Assembly: GCA_026770615.1 (NCBI GenBank)
Contig: MU631356.1
Span: 171,095 to 198,477 of the forward strand
DNA length: 27,383 bases
From: Pavlovales sp. CCMP2436
Lineage: Eukaryota > Haptophyta > Pavlovophyceae > Pavlovales
Direction of reading: 5' to 3'
Shown here: piece by piece, positions 16,248 to 27,383 of the stretch
Position numbering within the stretch: the stretch's first letter is position 1
Layout of the letters: each line of letters starts with the position of its first letter
Made by a program: the position numbers and the translations under genes
The notes under the pieces: generated by a model
The model's input: the letters and a program-made list of their open reading frames with translations, nothing else
Database searches by the model: none
Told to the model about the DNA's origin: nothing

Positions 16248-16681
16248 TACCATGCAACAACTGTTCCCTTAATGTAATGTAAACAAATATTATAGTTTAT
16301 CAGCAATACATCACTATTACTGCCGCGTAAAACCAGGGTGTGGTTACTTTGAGCATACTCCACGGCGTGCCCCATTTTTGGGCTCAGGCCTCATTAGAGG
16401 CAGTTTACCTCCTTCATCACAAAATTCCGGGGTGGGTATGCGAGACCTGACCGGGGTGTCTACACTTCTGGGCTGTGCACGCAAGACCCGATCGGGGTGT
16501 TTACACTTACAACTGGATCGCTAGTTACTTATGTTCGCCTAACTACAGCATATTTAGATAGGACCACGGTCCACGCAGTACATATCATCATTTCACGCAA
16601 TTTTATTTACGCGGGTGGGGAACTTAAACAAGCTCTGAGTAGAACTAATGAGGATCGTTTAAAACTTTGCTAGAGAAATGA
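16248..16681 (+). other. No gene established; contains a ~43-base tandem duplication
   Basis: Related strings CGAGACCTGACCGGGGTGTC and CAAGACCCGATCGGGGTGTT occur at about 16441 and 16483. The frame entering from 16143 stays free of TGA to 16451 but has three TAA codons; it is not convincing alone. Confidence 0.4.
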
Positions 16682-17440
16682 TTAAACGAGCAGGCCCACG
16701 CCCACCAAGTTTGCTCCCCACAACAAACGACAATCGATCACACTCCAAAACCACACCAAGAGCACCCAGAACACACGCAAACCCCTGTTAAACCGCAAAC
16801 TGCACCAACAACCTCACCTGAGCGAGACACAACTACAACCCACTTTGCAGTAGGGGCAATATCTGAGAGCAAATTCGAGGACAATAAAGTGCAAATCCGG
16901 AAATAGTGCGATCACACTCACGAACCAAAGGAGGGTAAGCGTCTCCCCTAAAGAGGAACACGGGAAGCAAAAAGGAGAAAAGACCACAAGCAGAGCTAGA
17001 CCAACAGCAGCTTGCAGGAAATACCCACCCAACAGGAAACAGCACCAAATGGGAGTCACAAACAAACACAACAAGTGTCACGAGCCCAAAACCTCAAAGG
17101 AGACAACGACAAGTCCAAAAACCCATAACGCAAAGGCCCACCGATTGGGACGTCAAGGCCGCCCCCTCGAGATGCGAAGGCCCGGCGTGCGCTCCTCGTC
17201 GAACGCTCGCCCCAGGCCCGACACCGCCAAACGCCCGTTTTGCCTGATCAACTTAAGACGAACCCTCTCTATGTATCAGACGGAAAAACAACGCTTCTCC
17301 ACCCCCCAACCAAAAACGAGCACTTGAAGTTCGGCCGTGGCCCGTTCGCTGGAGAGGCACCATTTTTGCAATTGAGAGTGATGCGCAATTCAGTTACATT
17401 CGTTCGGCGCGGTCGCGGTCTCGAGCGGTCGCGGTCTAGC
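16682..17440 (+). pseudogene. Hydrophilic retroelement-like frame interrupted only by TAA/TAG
   Basis: Frame of 253 codons with stops TAG 16904, TAA 16949, TAG 16997, TAA 17126 and no TGA until further downstream. It is Gln/His/Thr/Lys-rich (QQTTIDHTPKPHQEHP, KQTQQVSRAQNLKG) and T-poor. The last part is an ordinary open frame (PDQLKTNPLYVSDG...GRGPFAGEAPFLQL) ending TAG at 17441. No domain recognised. Adjacent to the previous element, and possibly another part of it. Confidence 0.4.
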
Positions 17441-17530
17441 TAGGCTGCGGTCGCGGTCTGGGTCTGTCACTCTGTGAGCGGGCCGTGGTCTTAAGCGATC
17501 GCGGTCTAGGCTGTGATCGTGGTCTATTAG
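17405..17530 (+). repeat. Degenerate GCGGTCGCGGTCT tandem repeat
   Basis: Six or more imperfect units with spacers such as AGCTAG, CTGGGTC and TTAAGC. It is also partly palindromic (GCGATCGC). Confidence 0.8.
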
Positions 17531-18255
17531 TTCACGCACATGCTTAGACTTACTCCCAGGCCAGGTCTGAACTTTAGGAAATAACGATGCCGGGTACAGT
17601 GTGGGGGGGTAATTTGGTGCGGAAAAAGCGATCGTGTGTAACTAGCGACCAACCCGTCGAAACCGGGCCGGGGCGGGGGTAAATCGAATACTGGGGTCTT
17701 GCGAGATCCCAACCGGACGACCGCGATTTTTGGATGGTGAATGAGTCCGCCTCTGGGTCGTTCTTTGGAGGTCGCTTTTCGAGCCCCAAAAAAGGGGGGA
17801 TAATTTGGCGCGGAATCCACGAGCGAGCCACATGTGGGCCAATGGCGGCCTGGTGAAGGCCGTGCTTGCCTTGGCTAGGTTTTCTGGACTATCGCGCATC
17901 TTCCTGCCGACTCGGCACCCCGGGAAGGCGCGCAGGTCGAGCACGCTAGCTCTTCAAAATGAGGCACAGACGATGTTTTTGGGGTATTTTAACACTTTCG
18001 GAAGTGGGCGCCCAAAACTAGTTGTAAATTCGTGCCAATCGGGTCGGGATGGCGGGTTGATAGCTCCGGACGCACGCGCTTCTAATAGACGGTATTTCGT
18101 CCCTGTCTAGGGGTACTACTGGAGGCCGCTTTTCCTACAAAAAACGGTAATTTTCTGTAGGACGCTCAGTCAGTCATGATGCTGCGTGTGCTCAGGCTTA
18201 TGCAAAGTCCTTGGAGTGCCTGATAAAGTTGCTGTATATTCAAGAGTGCAGTCTA
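17531..18255. other. Intergenic between retroelement remains and the 3' end of the receptor gene
   Basis: A ~25-base motif, TAATTTGG(T/C)GCGGAA, occurs at about 17609 and 17797. A 101-residue plus-strand frame (17805-18110) and overlapping minus frames are open but have no family resemblance and no codon support I can judge. No clear polyadenylation signal for the minus-strand gene is visible. Confidence 0.4.
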
Positions 18256-21200
18256 TCACTGGGCGGCGGAGAACCAACCCGCCAACGTGTAGCACCCGCT
18301 GACAACGGGTGAGACAAACTTGGTGACTATCCTCCCGACCAACACGTTGCTCGTCAGCTGCTCACCCAGCCACGGCAGAAGAATCGACATCGCAATCATG
18401 ATAGGCTCCTGCGAGCGGCGAAGGGGCGCAGCAAAGCTCGTGTTAGCCAGCAATTTCAGATTGCAGCGTGGGCGCACGCGGGTCGCGGGTAAGGCTCCGT
18501 GCGTACCTCAAACGTGAAGGTCTGCGCGCAGGCGATGGACCAACTGAAGAGCATCAGCTTCGTCGTCTCGTGGCCGAATACCACAGAGTAGACCACCGCA
18601 AGCATCGAAAGCACGGCGAATAGTCCCCACATCAGCAGCCACGCAATCACTAGGCGCACGCGCGGCGGCAGCGTGCACGCGCGCTTGGCGCGCGCCCAGT
18701 GCTTGCGCCAGCCCGTCTTGCGCTTGCGTTCACGCTCGATCGCTTTCTGCAGCGACGAGTAAGGGAGGGGGTTGGGAGGGTTAGCGTCTTGCATCCATTG
18801 GCTAGTAATATTGCGTACGGCTACTGCAAGAGGAGGGGTGAAGGCCACTTATAGCGGGCGGATGGAGGCGGCGGCGCAGGCGCAGGTAGGGCTTTGTTTC
18901 GCGTGCGCGTGCCCTGTCGGACAACAGCGCAAGGCTTTGAGGTGCGCAGGGCGTGTTAAGAGGGATACACAGATACGCGCAAGGGCGGCAGCACTCACGT
19001 CGACCATCGTATTGTACCAGAGCACGAGCTCCTGGAGCGAGACGAGGCCCTCGCCAGAAGTGTCGAGCTCGCGCTGGAGCTTGAGGATGCCGCGGCGGGA
19101 GAGGTGGAAGCCTGTGCGTAGGATTAGGGTTAGGGGCAGGGTTCAAGATATGTGAAAACATACCCAAGAACCTGTGTGTCTGGAGGGTAGGGGGTGGGGG
19201 TGGGGGGGGGGAGGGGGGGGCAGTAGGATAGGCATTTTACCGAGGTCGGTCATCAGCCCGCTAAGCTCCTTTACGGAGACCGAGCCCGAGTGGTCTTTGT
19301 CAAACTTGGCGAACGTGGTGCGGAGCAGAGTGACGGTCGCCTCGTCGAGGTCGTACTCTACCGAGCCAATACTCATCCGCCGAGCGCTGGCCTGGCGAAC
19401 GGCTGAAGAGTTCTGCGATTCCGAGCGCCTGCGAAGCTTGAGCAGCTGATAAATGGGAGATGTGGAAGGGGGGCGGAGGTTCAGAGTAAGCGCAGCTAGA
19501 GGCTCAGGGGCGGGGCAAGCACAAACCACCAAGAGGGCAGTGAGCAGCAGGAAGCAGGGTGGAAGCGCGCACCGTTTTGACCGGTGCGAGCACCCTGCTC
19601 CACTTCGCACTCACAACTTTGCCACCATTGGGCTTCGCCTCTGTGGCCACCTCCCGGCTGACCCTGGGATTGTTGTTGGTTCGCCGGCGCAAACCCAGGA
19701 TCAGGTCACCCTGCGACGAGCGGCGGCGAGACTGCTCGGTCGATGGCAGCGAGCTGTCCTGGCTCGGGCTAAGGCTAGGGGCTAGCTTCGGCGGCGGTGG
19801 CGGCGGCGTGGGCTCTGGAGGGCCGGCAGGAGGCGGCTGCGACGGCTCGTCCTGGATACCGTTGAGTAGCGAGAGCTCATCTACCGCACCAACCCGAGCG
19901 CCGAGCATCGAGTCGTCCTGGAGCCCGAACAGAGAGTCGATCGACTCGTTGAGCGGCTCGACACTTGACGGGCCAGAGGAATGGCGAGAGCCCGAGACCG
20001 TCCCGGGGCTTGTTGCATTTGTAGCACCGTACGAGGAGCGGCGGGAGGTCAAGGGCTGGAAGTCGTCACGCTCGATTTCGACACTCGTACGCGAGCGACG
20101 GGAGTTGAAGTGCGAGTCGTCTGGCTCGACACTCGTGCCGTCTAGCGAAGAGTGGCGGGACAAGGCGTTGCTGCTCGGGATTCGGAATAATGGGTAAGAT
20201 AGGTTATGATGAGGACGGTTAGGGATCTAGGTAGGGAAAGGTAAAGGACACGGGCAAGGGCTAGAAATAAGCTCAGGGCGCACCTGTTCGGCTCAGTGGT
20301 ACCTGCCGCCACGTTCGCGCGGGGGCTCTCCACGGGGACTCCAGCGCGACGTAGGGAGAGTTTGGCACAAATCGAGTCTGGCGTGACGAGGCTTGCATCC
20401 GTTGCGACCGGAACTACGATCGCCCCGAAGACGCGCTTGAAGCGGGACCCATTGGGTGAGACCACAGATCCGACGGTGGGAAGCCGAGCTTGCCACTCCG
20501 ACGCAGGCACCTTGGTGGACCTCAAGTCGGCGGAGGTCCACCTGAAGAGGAAGGCCGGGGGGGGGAGGGGTTGAATATAGCTGTGCAAAATTAGGGCTAG
20601 CACACGGGTCGGATAGCTAGGGCTTGCGAACACTTACTGGGTGCGGTCCTCATCTACGGGCAGCCTCGAGTCTACCAAGGCGCGCAGCTTGGAGGCCTGC
20701 GTTAGGGATAGGGACAGGGTTCGGGATAGATTAGGGTGAGCATACAGTGAGGACAGACAGCAAGGGCAGGAAACAGGAAGAGGGTTACGACTAACACCTC
20801 AGTGGATGCCTTTTGCTCCTTCTTCTCGGTGGCCTGTCTGGAGTGGGACTTTAGGGCGTCGGCCATGGTGGTCGGCGCAGGTGAAACGGATTTCCCGGAA
20901 GCGGAAGCACCCAGCCTGAATTGGGAGCGGAATGTATCGGCAGCCGATGACGTAGCAGAGCTATCAGAAGCCGATGAAGCGGCTCTCCCCGACGCGGAAG
21001 TCGGCTTGAATCCAGAGCTGGAGCTATCCGCCACGGTGGCCTTAGACGCCGGTGCGGCGGTGCTATGCCAGTAGCTTGTCAGGCGGCTAAGGGGAGGAGT
21101 GGGCAAATTGAGAACAGACAGCGAGTGAGAGCCGGTTCAGAACAGGCAGCAAGAGAGAGAAAAGAAAGAGAGAGAAAGAAGGAGAGCTAGAGCGAGAGAG

Positions 21201-24200
21201 AGAGTTGGCAGTGGGGCGCAGCGCACTTGATCCCGAGCGCGTTTGCCTTGATCCCGAAGCTGTCGGGGTGTTTGTCGAGCGCACGCGCATAGGCGGCGGG
21301 CCTTGCGCGGTTTGCAAGCTGCGCATCGTCCTCTGCCTGCTCTCCGCCTGCCACGCGCAGTACACAGTCGGAGCGCACAGAGTCAGGGCACAGGCGCAGG
21401 AGAGGCTGCAGAATACAGCTAAACAAGAGTTGGCACTTTAGAGGCACTCACCGAGCAAAGTCGCGGCGAAGCGCTCGGCAATTGGCGAGGTGCGGCCAGA
21501 GCCCCACGCAAAGATGGCGGAAAAGACCCACAAGGCGGGAAGCATGAGCACACCCGTGATAAGGGAGTTGACCACGATGGCGACCACGTTAATCTGCACA
21601 TATACGCCACCGGCCGGCGGGCTCGGCGGAGGCGCGGCGGTGCCCGTGGCGGGGTCAACCGAGGGCGGTGAGTAGAGCATGCACTCGATCACGAGGCCGA
21701 ACATGCACGTGTTCCAGAACCTCTGCGAGAAATTCAATGCCAGAGAAGGAGGGGGGGAAACAGTGAGAACAAACTGGGATCACGCTTTTGGAGCAACAAG
21801 GGAAGCGCACCTGCGCGAGCTCTGCGCGAGTGGCCTCCTTAGCGTCACCAAACCAGAGCCCAAGCAGGGAGTGGTCGGATTTCACACGAGCGTAGATCTC
21901 GCGGCTGATCGCGGCGATGCCCTTGTGGAGCATCTCTTTGGCGTTGCGCGCAACGTCCATCAGAGTGCGCACCTGCGGAGGGCCAGGGTTGAATTAGGTC
22001 AGCGTTAGGCGGTAGGGCCCATGTAGAAGATTGCTTGCCTTTTGCTTCTATCGTTCAGCAACGTGCACTTCGAGGGCAGGGTTCGGTTTAGCGGTAGGCT
22101 CAGGGCTAGGGCTAGGGCTAAAAGTCAGGGTCCGCGCACCTTCTTGCGCTCGGAGCGTCCGCGCAAGTGTCGTTGGATCGCAACGGCGGCACGCACGACG
22201 GTTGCGGCCTCTTCCTCGCGCGCGAGCAGCTGTTTGAACGAGTCTTTGATCGGCATCTCGAGCGCATTCGAGACGTGCGCTGAGCGGACGATAGCGGCGG
22301 CTTTGACGCTATCGTCGTTTGTGAGCCGCTCCATCCGATGCTGCTCCTCGCGGTGGTCTGGGAGGGGCGGAGGGTGGGGATGGGTACTGTCAAGAGGAGA
22401 CAGTGGGATGAAGGCAGTGAATAAGGGACCTGCACTCACCTTTCGCGCAGAAGAGGAGGAGCGAAAGCGCGCACGCGCCCGCAATCCCAAAAACGAGGCC
22501 GTATACGATTGGGTTAGCGGCAATGGAGTCTGCATCGACTTTAGACAGAGCCGTGCGCGCATCCGTCAGCGAGAACGTGTTCACATTGGTCGCCTTCACC
22601 TGGTCCACCAAGTTGGCGGCGCTGGTCGGCACCTGAATCAAATTAGCATCATAGGTCTCGGTCAGCGCCTGTCCATCATCTCATCCAGCACGCAAGGGGT
22701 ACAGGTGCAGACACTAGAGCGTAGGCAGCGGCTAGCAGGCAGGCAGTGTGAGCAGGGATAGCTGTTACCTGGACCTCGATGCCCGCAAAGTCAGTCAAAT
22801 GCGTGCACGCGCAGAAGAGGAGAGATGGGTCCCCGCCTATGGGCGTCGCGACCGTCTCGCAGCCGTCGGTCAGGTAGGCTTGCGCCGCGGTGTCCCAGTA
22901 GTGGCAGGCGGTGGTGAAATTGCAAGAGGGGCCGTAGTAGGGCGAGGTGCAGTTGGGATCGGCGGCGGTGGCGGCGGCGGCGAGGGGGATGGCGAGCAGA
23001 ATGGGCACCGTCAGCCCGCTGATCGCGAGCACCGTCGAGCCCGAGGCAGAGGCAAGTGTTACGGAGAGCACGCCCGTCTGCAGCGAGCCGTCGGAAGGCC
23101 GCCCGCCCGCCGCCACCGCGGGCCCGTCAGAGTGCACGTCGCGCGCGAACGCGTACCTGCAGCAACCCCCAATCAGACACGGGGGGACGGGGTGTCAGAT
23201 GACTGCTCCAGACTGACTGCCACTCTGCTTGGTCAGAGCCTGGGAGCAGCCAGTCAGAGAGAGTGGGCAGCAGAGATTGCGGAGTGGTAGGGCTAGGGTT
23301 AGAATACGATAGGAAGTAGCATACATGAGCATGTCCACCCCTCCATCTAGCACATGCTGCGTGTCGAGACCGTCGAATGTGGAGAGCGGCAGCGCCACCG
23401 AGCCGCCGCCGCCGGGCGTCGCGCGCGTCGAGTTGGCGAGCGAAGCGGCGGAGGTGCGCGCGGCCGAGACGTTGACGGACGGGTCGAGCGCCTCGCGGAC
23501 CTGCTCGCCGGCCAACGCGCCCGTAACCAAGGCGCGTGCGAGGCCGGCCGCGGTGGCGACAGCGGCAGCGAGGGTGGCGTTGTGCTGCTCGGCGCTCGCA
23601 CGGGTGGAGTTTGCGACGAGAACAGAGCCAAGCGCGCGCACGAGCGCGTCGGCGGTGTCCTCGTCTGCACCACCGCCCTCGGCCGACTGCGTGGCGAGCG
23701 CAGCGAGCTGCACGCCGCCCTCGGCCTGTGCGGCGCCGTTTAGCGTGTCGGAGTGGGCGAGGACGGTCGCAAGAACGCCGGCCGACTGGCGGCGGCTCGT
23801 CTGGGTTGAGATTGCTGAAGCTGAGGCGTCGGCGGAGACGGCCAGCATACGGTTGATGATGGGTAGACTCGCATTCGAGCCGGTGGCCGTCGTGTTGAAA
23901 TCACCGCCGTCGCACGAGGCGAGCTGGGCGCCGTACGCGTCGGCGAGTGCTTGCAGCCGCTGCTTGGCCGCGGAACTCGCACCGGTGAGCACGCGGAGCT
24001 CGGCCTTCTCGGGTTAGGGGGTGAAGATAGGGGGTAGTGTCAGGGCGCCGATAAACTTGAGCATCACAGTGACAGTGGTGGTATTCAAGTAGAGTGCTAG
24101 TATACCTTCTCGAGCAGCGCGACCAAATGTGCGCATACTAGCGTGGGCGGCGGTCCGACCGAGAGCGGAATGCGCGCGAATGCCGAGGCGCCGTACGTGT

Positions 24201-27200
24201 CGAGAACGCGCACGCGCGCGGAACCACCGGCGCCCTCAACAAGCGTCACATCGCCCAGCGCAAGCACCACCTGCACATCGGCCAGCGTGATAGCGGCATC
24301 CCCCGCGAAGCGCTCAAACTCAAAGCCGTAGCTCAGTGGGAGGTCGCTCTCCTCGTCCGTCCAGCCTTGCGCGCGCAGCTCGAAGGCCGTGACCAGCGCA
24401 AAACCCGTGGCGGGGCTCGCGGATAGGCCGCCGCCCCACGGCGCGCGGTTCATCTGCACCATCACCGCGCCAAACGCGAGCTGCGGGCCACCCGTGACCG
24501 TGAGCGCGAACCGGTAGAGTGCGCCGGCGGTGAGCGCGCCCGAGCGGAAGGCGAGATTGGGCCCGCCGAGGCCGGTGGTGGTGACCGCACCCATGTCACC
24601 CAGGTCGAGGTCAGCGGGCATGTCCGCGCCCGCGACGCGCACGTAGGCCTTCCACTCGTACGCAAACGCGACCGAGCCCGACGCCTGCAGTGCGAGCGAG
24701 GTCGCGTCGAGGCTCGTCTCCAACGCAACGCGCTCGCTGTTGGTGCTCCACGTCGGGCTGAACTTGAGCGTGACCAGCGTTTGGAAGGCAATGACGGGCA
24801 CAATGCCTGCAACCAGCTCGACGTAGAGCGTTGTGGTGGCGGCGGCGAGCCCGGCGCTCGGCTTGGAGAGCGTCAGCGTAATAGCGTAAGAGCCAGGCGG
24901 CAGCGACGACGCCGGCAGCTGCAGCACGCGGCCCGTGACGTCGGCATCCGCCGGAAAAACGAGCGCCTCGGCCACCGTGCCGCTGGCCACAGCGCGCAGA
25001 CCCCAGCCATAGAGTAGATCTGCATCCTCGAGCAGCTCGCCCGTCGCCTCGTCGAAGCGGCGCACGTTGGGGTCGTAGCATCGCGAGGCGTCGATGACGA
25101 ACGGCTCGTCGGCGGAGAGCCGCCGGTCGCCGCCGCGAACGAGCAGCTGTAGCGGCTGCGCGCGCACGATGAGCGCCACGTGCGAGAGCGCGAAGGCGCC
25201 GTCGGCGGTCATCTGCGCACGCAGGCTTAGCGCGTACGTGTAGCCTGAGAGCAGCGAGAAGGGCGGCAGCAGCAGCGACGAGCGCAGCGGCGACGGCAGC
25301 ACTAGCGCGTTGCGCAGTGCGGAGGGCGCCGGCTCGCCCGTCGCGCTGACGGTCACGTTGCCGACGGTCCACTCGAAGCTGATCTGCAACCCCTTTGCAG
25401 CCTGCCAGCACGCGGCCAGCGTTGCGATGCCGAGCAGCTGCGTCGCCGACGCTGGCCGCGCGATGCGCTCGGAGGGACCGACCAAAAGCGACGGCTCGGC
25501 GCCACCCGAGCGCGTGACGACAAATTCGGCGAGCTCCGACGCGAGGCCGAGAAAGGAGGTCACCCTGACGAGCAGCACAAACTGCGAGCCGCCGAGCGGC
25601 AGGTCACCGAGCGCGATTGCAAAGGCGTCCTCGCCATCGAGCAGCTCAAGCCGCGCGTTGATCTCGTTGGCAAAGTCGGAGCGCATCGGGTCGACGCGCC
25701 ACGCGTAGGCGAGTGGCTTGATCCCACCGCCGGTAGAGTCCGATGCGTCAAGGTGCAGCACCTCGCTGGGGCACGCGGAGATCTGCTGCGAGCCCGAAAC
25801 GACGGCCACGGGCAGTGCGCACGCCACGCCACCACACGGGAAGTCGATGTCGATCGTCGCCGAGCCCTGCGCGCAGAGCGGGCCGGGACACGGGCTTACC
25901 GAGCGAGCGGGGTGGATCACACCGGACAGCAGCGTCACAGTTGAGCCTGGCATCAGCTGGGTCTGGTAGTCTAGGTTGGCGACCAGCGTCGAGTCGGTCT
26001 GCCAGTAGCAGAGCGGTTCGCTCGTGCCGTCACCGCGGATGGTCGCAACGGTCGCGGCATCGAGCACGAGCGCGCATGGGGCCACACCCGCCATTCCACC
26101 GCGGTTGGTGGGCTGACTGTCGAATGTGAGCACGAGCTGCGTGCCCGCTGTTCCGAAGGCGGCGCCGAGCAGCTCGGGCGCGTGCAGTCCGACGAACTCG
26201 AACTCGACCCCGGCTGGGCTGGAGAACTGCTGCGCGTTGAGCGAGATGGTCACGTTGGCGAAGCCTGCGTCACCCCACGGCGCCGCGACGATCACGTGCG
26301 TCTCGTTGGCGAAGAGTGGCGCGGTGGCCACGACCCCGCCGAAAGCGACGCGCATGAGCGCGGCCGCGCCAGCGGCGGCGGTCGCGTCCGCACCGAATGC
26401 GCTGGCGAGCGTGAGGAAGTTAGCGCCGCGCACAGTCACGAGCGTGCCGCCGAGCGCGTCGCCAGACGTGGGCTCGATCTCAGTAACGGTTGGCTGCGCG
26501 TAGTAGCGGAAGGTGGCGAACGTGGAGCTGGTCGAGAAAGCCGAGCCTCCGTTGAGAGAGATGGCGAGGCTTCTGCTCACCACCTCCGTTGGCGCGGCGG
26601 GCACCGTGCAGCGTACGCGCGTGCGCCCGCCCACGGCGTCGAGCAAAGTGCCCGGCGCGCAGCTGCCCGCCGGCGTGTCGCTGAAGATGCAGCACAGCTG
26701 GCTCTCGCCAAGCGAGCGGAAGCCCGCGCCGACGAGCGTGACGAGCGTGCCGCCGCTCAGCGGGCCGCCGGGCGGCGTCACCGCCTCGACTGTGAGACCC
26801 GCTGGGTCGTAGATCTCGAAGCGGATCGCGTTAAAGTAGAGCGGCACGCGCGTGTACTCGCCATCGAGGGAGAGCGCCGCACGGAACAGCCCGGCGGTGG
26901 CCGGCGCATCGCACAGTGCCCGTGTCGCCGAGGCGATGGTGGCGGTTGCGGAGAGATCCGCACCGCCCGTCGGCGTGCCGTCGGTGTTGATCGGCGCAAA
27001 GTAGCAGCGCGCAGTTCCCAGGACGACAAAGCCCGAGCCCGTCATCGTGAGCGCCGTCGTCGCGCCGAGCGGGCCGCCCGTTGGGAAGCCCGAGCGCAGC
27101 GAAGTGGTGTGCGATTGTGGAGGAGGCGATGGTGGCGGTGATGGAGGAGGCGATGGTGGCGATGGTGGCGATGGTGGCGGGCTCGGCGGCGGGGTCGGCG

Positions 27201-27383
27201 GCGGGGTCGGCGGCGGGGTCGGTGGTGGCGATGGTAGTGGCGGGCTCGGCGGGGAGCTCGGCAGAGGGGTTGGCGGAGGTGGTGACGGTGGCGGGCTCGG
27301 AGGCGGACTCGGAGGCGGTGAGCTTGGTGATGGCGGACTTGGCGGCGGACTCGGCGGCGGGCTCAGCGGCGGCGGACTCGGCG
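18256..27383 (-). CDS. Polycystin-1/REJ-type receptor with GPS, IQ and EF-hand motifs; 5' end outside the window
   Basis: Sixteen exons (5' to 3'): >27383-24106, 24007-23325, 23156-22769, 22632-22440, 22357-22140, 21972-21811, 21722-21452, 21347-21227, 21086-20798, 20696-20638, 20541-20284, 20170-19615, 19445-19241, 19111-18999, 18746-18507, 18408-18256 (TGA). All junctions are GT-AG with matching phases, giving about 2,394 residues. Order: SPPP stalk (1-90); IPT/TIG-like repeats (GGPLSGGTLVTLVGAGF, GGTLVTVRGANF) to ~390; REJ-like region (LHLDASDSTGGGIKPLAYAW, FVIDASRCYDP) to ~1080; GPS (CHYWD...CACTHLTDFAGI) near 1400-1445; first span VYGLVFGIAGACALSLLLF; IQ motif AAVAIQRHLRGRS; spans near QINVVAIVVNSLITGVLML; Ser/Arg-rich linker (SRRSS); EF-hands DKDHSGSVSVKEL and LDTSGEGLVSLQEL; spans VIAWLLMWGLFAVLSML and FSWSIACAQTFTFEEP. 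GPS implies autoproteolysis at HL/T; Ca2+ sensing is inferred. No PLAT or channel module is visible. Confidence 0.92.
19180..19225. repeat. G-rich low-complexity tract in an intron of the receptor gene
   Basis: GGGTGGGGGTGGGGGGGG-type sequence lies in the intron between the two EF-hand exons; on the transcript strand it is a C-rich tract upstream of the acceptor region. Similar GA-rich tracts lie at 21140-21204. Confidence 0.75.
27112..27383 (-). repeat. SPP/SPPP-coding tandem repeat
   Basis: GGTGGCGAT and GGCGGGGTC units on the plus strand encode a Ser/Thr-Pro-Pro stalk in frame with the receptor. Such Pro-rich stretches occur in extracellular matrix and cell-wall proteins of algae; here it would space the ligand-binding part from whatever precedes it. 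Confidence 0.85.

Noticed and set aside
22042..22761. Long plus-strand frames opposite the receptor exons (also 19559-20197, 23325-24017, 26182-27141)
   Set aside because: They are antisense shadows of GC-rich exons and run across introns of a gene whose sixteen junctions agree in phase.
1..27383. Host-wide UAR = Gln genetic code
   Set aside because: About 2,390 receptor codons contain no in-frame TAA/TAG although many Gln codons are present; the signal is limited to retroelement frames, so it is kept only as a hypothesis about those elements.

Overview
The window is nuclear DNA of a eukaryote, most likely a GC-rich unicellular alga or other protist. The evidence is spliced genes with phase-consistent GT-AG introns (donors GTGAGT, GTAAGT, GTGCGC), GC-rich codons, AATAAA signals, long intron-borne repeats and non-LTR retroelement remains. 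A haptophyte-like microalga would fit the GC content and the polycystin-type gene, but this is inference. A 211-base assembly gap lies at 11936-12146.

Layout, left to right. (1) About 54-1556, plus strand: the 3' part of an unrecognised gene with four or five small exons, whose introns hold decayed copies of the preceding exon ends. (2) 1757-3615: a decayed non-LTR retroelement with a zinc-finger-like motif and an OTU cysteine-protease-like domain in one frame, interrupted only by TAA and TAG. (3) 3740-7054: a mosaic with a 1.66-kb segment bounded by ~65-bp inverted repeats (4330-5988), inner inverted repeats, a broken coding fragment and a 61-bp tandem duplication. (4) 7055-13225, plus strand: an unrecognised multi-pass membrane protein of ten visible exons (about 320 residues plus whatever the gap hides). 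Its introns carry two MITEs of one family with 9-bp target-site duplications, a palindrome, tandem repeats and arrays of decayed exon-end copies. (5) 12685-14012: ~230-bp inverted repeats that bracket the last exon of that gene. (6) 14375-17440: retroelement-like sequence with a 375-bp direct repeat, a Pro/Thr/Gln-rich frame with internal repeats, and a second hydrophilic frame, again broken only by TAA/TAG. (7) 18256-27383, minus strand: the 3' sixteen exons of a large polycystin-1/REJ-type receptor (about 2,390 residues visible, open at its N terminus). It has a Pro-rich stalk, IPT/TIG repeats, a REJ-like region, a GPS motif, membrane segments, an IQ motif and two EF-hands, and it stops before any polycystin channel module.

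The three spliced genes show no functional link. The last two are membrane proteins, and the minus-strand one looks like a cleavable, calcium-responsive surface receptor. The strongest unexplained signals are recurrent exon-end-plus-donor echoes inside introns of two different genes, TAA/TAG codons at glutamine positions in retroelement frames, and the unusual receptor architecture.
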